Assembly (NCBI GenBank): GCA_963971535.1
Contig: OZ020589.1
Span: 95,972,324 to 96,036,323 of the forward strand
Reading direction: 5' to 3'
DNA length: 64,000 bases
Source: Notolepis coatsorum
Lineage: Eukaryota > Chordata > Actinopteri > Aulopiformes > Paralepididae
Below the pieces are notes generated by a model. It did no database searches. It saw nothing but the letters and a program-made list of their open reading frames with translations, and was not told the origin of the DNA. Position numbers and translations under genes: made by a program. This document shows positions 50,801-59,753 of this stretch, one piece after another; positions within the stretch are counted from its first letter, which is position 1; each line of letters begins with the position of its first letter.

Positions 50801-53800
50801 TCCGTGAGGAAAGCTCATGGTTCGAGAAGCGGACCTCTGGCTATACAGACAATTGTAGGACCCCTTGTTTTCAAAGTTGACCTTAGGGATGACGAAGGTG
50901 GCAGCACCAGCGTCAGAGTATTTCTCCATTCTTAAATGGCCGTCAGTCTTTTCCAAGGCGAACGTTCCACCAAAGTCCTGCGTTATGGTACATGTGAATT
51001 CAACCGTGTCGCCCAAGTTCACTTCCGATGCAGGGCTCAGACTTATGTGGGTTTTCTCTAGTGAGCCTACAGTGGGAGACACGAGTGATAGGATAAAATG
51101 TATTAATGGGAGGCTGTATCAAACAAACAGGACGAGGTGTGTAACACATTAAGAGACAAGATGTGATGACGTGTATTGTAGAGAGAGAGAGGAGAGAAAG
51201 AGAGAAAGAGGGGAAAATACAACCGAAATACAGCACAAGACTGCAGTATCCCACGTGTGTATGTTTGAAATACCATTTTATTAGTAATAATAAATAGGGA
51301 TGTCCGATATTATCGGCCTACCGATATTATCGGCCGATATCGGCATTAAAATGTGATATCGGAAAATATCGGTATCGGTTTTCAATTTTTTTATATATTT
51401 TTTTTACATTTCTATAACCTTTATTTACCCAGGCAAGCAAGTAAGAACAAATTCTGATTTTATTTATTGTCAAAAGTATGCATAATGTTGTGATATGTGA
51501 TAAAGAGATATGTAATGTTAATTACCTGAAATTATTAAATTTTTTGGGGGGGGGGAAACCCTGCATATATCGGTATCGGTTGATATCGGTTGATATCGGT
51601 ATCGGAAATTAAGAGTTGGACAATATCGGTATATCGGTAAAAAAGCCAATATCGAGCATCCCTAATAATAAATCATTACATTTATATAGCGCTTTTCTAA
51701 ACACTCAAAAGCGTTCCCCACTGGTAGCAGGCTCAATGGCTGCCATACACTGGCACCAGGCACACATCACACTACACAATGGCTGAACGGCTCAGGAGAC
51801 GGGGATTGATATCAGCCAATTAAGGGGAAGGGATGATTAGGTGGCCTTGATGTCAGAGACCTGATAGGGAATTTGGCCAGGAACGTCGGGGAACCCCCTA
51901 CTCTTTGCCATAAGCGTCCTGGGTTCTCTAACGACCGAGATTCAGTCGAGACCTCGGTTTAGCGTCTCATCCGAAGGACGGCACTCGCAGCTGTCCCCAT
52001 CACCGTAACAGGGGCATCGTTACTGACTAGTCCAGAAGACAGACTGCCCCTTGTTGGAAAACACCACCACCACCACTTTCCGACAACGGCCTTGACCGGG
52101 GCTCAAACCGGTGATCTTCCGATCATGAGTCCGGAGCTCTACTCATGTAGCCACGCTGCCGGATTGTGATGTGATAGTGATTGTGAAAATGTGCCTGAAA
52201 GTATGATTGCTCTGTCCTGGTTTAGCATGGGGCTTGGATGTGCAGGCTCCATGTTCTGTCAGTGTAGGATGTCACCCAATTTGATTAAATTACTTTTCAG
52301 TAGTTGAATGGTAGCTTAAGAAAATGTCAACTTTAAAAAAGTAATGTGTTTTTAATAGAATTTGGAAATAATTCAGGGGGGTGGGTTCAACTTCTCAGTG
52401 GGTTATTTTTCTTCCCTCCCCCCCTACCTATGTGAATTCTTATATCTTATTTATATATATTTATTTTTTTAATGTATTTTTGCTACAACAAATGAAAAAA
52501 TCACCAAAACATTTTAATAAATAAATAAAAAGGATTAAATGTATTACAGCATTATGCGTGACTGTACTGAGTTTTAACTAATGGTTCGTGGCAGGGTCAA
52601 AGCGTGTGCCAGGGATGCAATAAAAGCAATGCCTCTTACCATAACAGACGACACCGGCGTCTTCACCGTGGCTACAGTCGTTACTTCCAAATCTACTATG
52701 CGAACACAGTGTGATGGCGCTCTCCTGACCTTGACAATTAACATTGTCCAGCCATATGGGACCTCTGCCACTACCAAAGTGAGCATTTGTAGGGGCACTG
52801 ATGGCCCCACCGCAGTGAAGCTGTCTGCACACCACTTCGGCATTTCTCAGGACCCAGTCATCATCACAGACTGTCCCCCACTGCCCGCTGTGGAAGATCT
52901 CCACTCTACCAGAGCAGTTACGTTTCCCATTGACCAGCCGCAGCTTCTCTAAAAAAAAAAATTTAAAAAAGGATGTAAAAAGGAGTATTATGAATTTCCA
53001 TGCACTGATTAGATGAAAGTGTATTGTCAATAAACAGTGTAAGTACAGTACAACAGAAATAAGTTTGGCATTCAACCAGAGTACAAATGAAACAGTAAAG
53101 TGCAATAGTAATATACAATGTACAGGTGATTAAACTGTCCAAAATGACCAAATCAAATTCCTTGTATGTAAAAACTACTTGGCAATTAAGACCTTTCTGA
53201 TTCTGATTGTGATTCTGAAGTCCTGTGGTCGGAGTTCTGGCCTGGTGCTTAGTGAACCGGGAAGCTTCAGAGTTCTGGCCTGGTGCTTAGTGAACCGGGA
53301 AGCTTCAGAGTTCTGGCCTGGTGCTTAGTGAACCGGGAAGCTTCAGAGTTCTGGCCTGGTGCTTAGTGAACCGGGAAGCTTCAGAGTTCTGGCCTGGTGC
53401 TTAGTGAACCGGGAAGCTTCAGAGTTCTGGCCTGGTGCTTAGTGAACCGGGAAGCTTCAGAGTTCTGGCCTGGTGCTTAGTGAACCGGGAAGCTTCAGAC
53501 AGGCAGCCAACAAGTGTCTACACCACAACTTGCAGGCAAAGGTTTTAACCATCCACCACAGAAAACCGTGGGCCTCTAGCATCTCCTATGCTTCAGATCG
53601 ACGCTGTGTGTTGAAACTAGTCCCAGTGTCACGTAGTTACTACACTCTGGGGCTGGGTCCAACACGAATCAGTTACTACGCTCTGGGGCTGGTTCCAACA
53701 CGAATCAGTTACTATGCTCTGGGGCTGGTTCCAACATGAATCAGTTACTAGTACGCTCTGGGCTGTTTGTGTAATGACATGTCGAGAGGAGTATGGCTAA

Positions 53801-56800
53801 TGAAAAAAATATGGTTAAATGGAAATCATCGTGGGTATGATTTGAGCTTCACACGCGTGCGTTCACATGCACACAAAAAAATCAATCATGCATATTTCCA
53901 TCCTATAATAATAGTGTCCCCCCACTTCTCAAATAAAGTCTCACCTTTGCCTGCAGGACTCATGCCATGCCTTCAATGAAGACTCTAGTTTGTTATAGAT
54001 TACATAAAGCAAGTACTCTCACATGAAAAAGCTACATTTCAAATCAATAAACAGAGACGTACCGTATGACAATTAGGAAATTATATCCAAATTGCATGAA
54101 ATACATTTTGAAAATCATCATCAACACGGAATGTGAACAAGCTGTTTTACCTGCGCAGTCCACACTGGCATCTCTCTCGTGGCCACAGCTCGTGAGGTTG
54201 AATCCCATCTTGGAGCACTGTTGGAGAGACGTCTCACTGCTGAAGCACGAGTCGCTGGCATCTCGGACCGGCCCGGTGCCTTGACCGCCTTGACCGCCGC
54301 CGGTGGCGACGGCAACCCCACACTCCAGCAGTTTACACACCACGTTGGCCTTAGCCAGGCTCCAGCCTTGGTCACACACTGTCCCCCACTCGCCAGCGTG
54401 CCTGACCTCTACCCGACCAGCGCATTTCTCACTACCGCCGACCAGCCTGGCATCGACGCTTTCTGTCAAGAAAGTGAGATAAATGCATTCAATAACTGAG
54501 CACAGGAAAAACAAGCCTACTTAAAGGCACTTCACACCTGACACCAATCAGGTGCCAATCCAGCACACACACCTGCCATGCCACATGGTAATTAACCCAC
54601 AGTGTCTGGTGATTGACAGCTCACAAGAGAAACCCCCAAATAACCCCAAAAATAACTCCATAGCTCACAGGAATAATTAAAACCAAACCCACATAGACAG
54701 TAGTCCATCACACATACCTATTCTAATCGACCAAGATTCCAATCACCATATTTGTAACCAGAGGAAGCCAATCTTACCTGTACAGATGACACCTGCAGCT
54801 GAGGTTTGGTTGCACCCACCTCCATTCCCTCCTTGCATGCACAGGTTGAGCGAGGCCTCCCCTCCGTTACAATGAAGCCTGTCGATCAAGACCCTTCCGC
54901 TGCCGGGGCCAAAATGGCCGACAGCATGAGCGACCCCACAGTTCAGCTGTCTGCACACCACATGTGCATCATTCAGGTCCCAGGAATGGCTACACACAGT
55001 CCCCCACTGGCCCTCATTGAAGAACTCCACCCTTCCAGCACATCGACCAGACCCGTTGACCAATTTGAGATTACCTGGGAAACACAAACAAGACATGACG
55101 CTGTATAGACCTGTTCGCTGTATATGTCAGACTCAGTGTGCACGCGCATCAAGGGGGCAAAAGGAACGTAATCCTGGTCAGAACAACGGGGCAGACTACA
55201 ATATATTTTCATTTGTTAGCCATGCTAGCGATCTAAACAATCAATCCATGCCAAAGCTAGATATGTAAAAGGTGAAAGACTCACACTCACAGGCAGCCAT
55301 GCTGATTTGGCTAAATTACATTTTCGTTTGAAACTACTTTTAGGGCATGTCCACACGAATCCGGTTATTTTGCAAAACGCACATTTTCTTCCATGTTTGG
55401 GCCTTTCATCCACATGTAAGCGGCATTTTCGGAAACGTAAACAGAGATTTTCCAAAACGCATTTTAAAGTGAAGATTTTTCTAAATATCCGTTTCAGTCG
55501 ATCCGTGTAGCCATGCTAAACGCATAGTCTAGATAAATGATGACGTCACAGCTCACTACGCATGCTCAGACTGTTGTTCTATGGCAATAGGCGGCCCGTA
55601 GCGCTTGCTTAACCCATTCTTCGCCAATGACGGATTCAGACGTCATTCCTCGCCATGCTTAATCTGCCAATGACGGATTACGCCGTCATCGAAATCAATA
55701 TTACAAATTTCTGTCATGGTAATCATATTTCACCGACGGATCCTTGACGGGTGCTGTGGATCTCCACTCAACTCTCCAACGGTTCAATATCGCCACCTGG
55801 TGGCCGATCGGCCAACCGGAAGTGGGGAAGTGGGGCCGGAAGTGCTTGGTGTCCCCCCTATTCCGTCCGCCACTCGCTATCGCTCCCGGGGCTCCATCTC
55901 GACACACTGGATAATCGATCGGTTGCCATAACTCAATAAACAATGTTATTTGGACGTATATAGTATTATACAACCCGAAAATGGTTCATCTAGATCAACA
56001 TCCCATAATAGCGAACTTTTTGCTCCACGCTGATCACCCAACGGTAAGAGGAAGCTGCGGTGAGTTTCAGCGTTTTTGATTATTATTATCCATACAAACT
56101 GCTATGATCAATATCACCCATATACATGATTCATTTAACGTCGGTCATTGCATTATAAACGACCCCCCCCCCCCCCCCCCCCCGGTCACCAGCAGATGAT
56201 GAGTCATGACGTTTAGGACCTTGTACAATTGAAATTTTTTATCTGACGTCAATCGCTAGCAAACTGCATTTGATGATGTAATATATGCATAAATGGCTAT
56301 AACTCACGTTCTATGAATTACTGCAGAAAACGATAAAAACATATTTATACTCTGGACGGAATTTTAGTATGAATGTGTGAATGAAAAAGTAAAACGTTCC
56401 TACACCCTGAACAATAGCTAATCGATGTTGAATGGGCCATAGTAATGTCAATTTAGCAATACAATTAAAAAAGTTATAGCCCTGCAAAGTAGGTGAACAT
56501 CTCCATAGACAAATAGAGCTGGCAGAGGATGGTATAAGAAGGGTACAATGCCTGGCGAAGAATGGGTTTTAACATGAAGATAATAACGTTGGTGGACAGC
56601 GCCTGGTGCTGAAATGGCAGAGCAGTGAGTGCTCTTCAGCCACTCTGCAGTGGCTCTGTAAGTTTGAAAAATAATAATAATATAGAAATACATTTTTTAT
56701 AAAATTTTATAAATTAAAGAGTGTTTAATATTTAATCAACTAAAATATACGTCACACCCCGCGTCCCTCCCTGCCATCTGCAGGTGGCTAATCTTGAGTT

Positions 56801-59722
56801 TCGGATCCCCCATTAAGTTAACATATTGGGCGCCAGCCATTAGCTTGTAGCTAACATGCCAGGTTTCCATAGCCTACTTTCACTGTGCGCCACTATGTTT
56901 GGAGAGCTATGGAGACAATATTATGGTCCTTATACAGTATTACAGTGACTTTCTTCCGTCGAACATGCAAAAAATAGATCGTTTTTTCATGCATACGTTT
57001 GCGCGTTATCCCGTGGTGAATATTGTATAGTTTAGGAGTGATCCGGGATAATTCCTGAAAAGCTGAGTTATAGGGCGCTACGTGAATTCTGCTATAAGCG
57101 TTGGCGTTTCTTGCCTGGACACGCTACTATTTCCAAATCAAATGCATATAATAGGTATTATGTTTCATCATGAATGCATGAAAGGGGAGGGGGTCATTTT
57201 TTTATGCTTTGATGGCCAGTAACGGCATTCGTTTTGAAGACCACACACGCTGATCAGCTGGATCGATATGAAAACATTGTTGGATCAAGCTGAAATTGAT
57301 GTCAGATAGTCCTTACCTTTGATCAGGGTTATTCCAAAAAGAATATTACAATTGTCTGATCGCGATTTCCAGTATTGGTGTCCATCTGGTCCCGGACATA
57401 ATTTGGCACAATTTATGGATTGAATGTGCTAGATGCATTTCGAAGTGGTCGGATGAAGAGATTTACTCTGCTCCGTCTAAATTCAGTGCCTAGAGGGGTT
57501 TAAGTGTAACACACGGTGAGATATAAGGTTTCATAGGGTGGGCAACACTGCCACCTAGCAGGATGCGGCCGGTATTGCACTTTGGCGATCTCAGAATAAT
57601 TTCCTATTAACGACACCGAGGTCAGTGGATGAATAATGAATATAAATATCGAATAAAAGAAAAAACAACCAAAACCCGAGATATCTCGGGTCTGGCGCCC
57701 AACGCATGGCGAGTTAACCCGAGATATCTCGGGTCTGGCAGTCCATGTGTTAACCATGGATAAATAAATTAAAAAGAAAAGTAGAGGGTTTAATTCAGCG
57801 TGGACAGATTAATTAGCTTCCACTACTAATGATGCAGGCTTGATGTGTTGAGAATAACAACAACAAAAAATGTCACTCGCCACTTAAAATAATCGAAAAC
57901 ATGTATTTAACAAACTCTAAATTTTCTAAACACTGTTTCATATTAACTTAATAAATAAACAAAAATGGAAAATCTACTTATGTCAACAAAAATGTCCAGT
58001 AGGCCTAACTAAATAACACTCCGTTACACGCAAGCAGCGTCTGATGGCCGAATCTGTCCGACGGCGCACTGGAGTAGATAGAAAAACTATATGAAATATA
58101 GAAATACTGTAGATGCGTTCATTAGAGAAAATAATTTCAATAGCATACTGTATGCGCTATTCTATGTGCACTGCTAGCCAGCTATGTGCAACGGAGATAT
58201 ACACTTTCAATTTTGACACAGAGAAGATAATCTCCCGATTCAGATACAATTTAACACAAATGGGTCCAAAGATATTTAAAGGGGAACTATCTTATAAATT
58301 GCCCTTTTGAGTGTTTAGCATTGTTTCCTAGCTATGTGAACTTATATTAATATGATCTATGTCTCAAAATTCTCATATTGGCGCATTCTTCCAATTCTCC
58401 TCTCACAATATTCACCCTCACTGAACTGAGTCGTTTGAAAATGTGCCTATATGTGATGTCATATAGTCACTGCTGCATGTTAATGTTCAGGCGAACACGA
58501 CGCGGCGCAGTGGTTTAGGAGCCCAGGCTCAAAACAGCTCAAGATCTTGAGGTAGAAAAATGCTGTTTTTGAGGACTTGATTAGAAATACAAAACAATGA
58601 ATAAAAAATATATATATATTACAGAGGTGTTCCATAGACTCACAGGAATTGTGTAAAAGTGCCCAAATAGTGAAATAAATAGTAAAATAGTTCCCCTTTA
58701 ATGTTTGTCTGCATATTTTCACTACATTATTTTACTCTTTAGTTTTTGCCGCCAATGAAAATCAGCTCACTACGCATGCTCAGGCTGTTGTTCTATGCTA
58801 TTTGATATATCACTTATCGCCACGTACTGGCCTGGCATGCTTGTTGGAGCAATTTATATGCGTTTCTGCGTTTACGTCTGGATGGATTTTTATTTCATTT
58901 TCTTTTCGCTGCCATGTGGACGAGGATATTTTTTTAAACAGAGCCTAAAAATATCCGTTTGGCAAAATATCCAGATACGTGTGGACATGACCTTAGTCAG
59001 GAGAGTGTCATTCATGGTTTCATAGAGCCCCGTTGTACTTTTTTAGCGCAGCAGTTCGCGCAGGTAGGGGAGAAGCATCCATCTGCAGAACGTCAGCCCA
59101 GCACTCTCAGTCCCCACGCTGTCAGTCCCCACGCTGTCAGGCCCCTCAGGAATTTGGGTCACGAGACCATCACAGGCCCGCTCAGCAGCGCCACCCACCC
59201 AATGGCTGAATTGCCAATGGCTGAATTGGAGTATTGCACTGTGCGGGATTGATTGATTGATTGATTGAAAACTTTATTAACAGATTGCAGAATGGGTACA
59301 GTACAGTACAGCTCAATACACACAATTGTTAAGGGGATGCAGACCAGAGAAAGACTTTCGTCTTGTTTACATCAGGGTCCCTCATTTTCAATTCATAATG
59401 ACATTTATGACATACTCAATGCAGTACTGTTACATTTGTGACATACAGTAAATATATACAAGGGGGAGGGAACTGTACATTTATGATGAATTGAAAATGG
59501 GGGACCCTGATGTAAACAAGACGGAAGTCTTTCTCTGGTCTGCATCCCCTTAACAATTGTGTGTATTGAGCTGTACTGTACTGTACCCATTCTGCAATCT
59601 GTTGACCAAGTATGGCTTTGTCAGTATTCCAATGTACAGTGTACAGTGTCCCCCACCCACCCCCTACCCAACCCCCCCCCCCCCCCCCCCCCACACACCT
59701 CCAATGTACAGTGTATAACGTT

Positions 59723-59753
<31 letters not shown>

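Larger units (their letters stand above)
55341..58995. mobile_element. hAT-like miniature element split by a 3.2-kb insertion
   Basis: The left end TAGGGCATGTCCACACG and the right end CGTGTGGACATGACCTTA are inverted, and 'aacgtaaacagag' and 'gcgtttacgtctgg' are matching subterminal parts. A 35-bp segment ('cagctcactacgcatgctca...') is present both at 55549-55583 and 58763-58797, bounding the insert. No target duplication was found. Confidence 0.6.

Noticed and set aside
53233-53498. CRISPR-like array
   Set aside because: The 38-bp units are directly adjacent without unique spacers; this is a minisatellite in a vertebrate intron.
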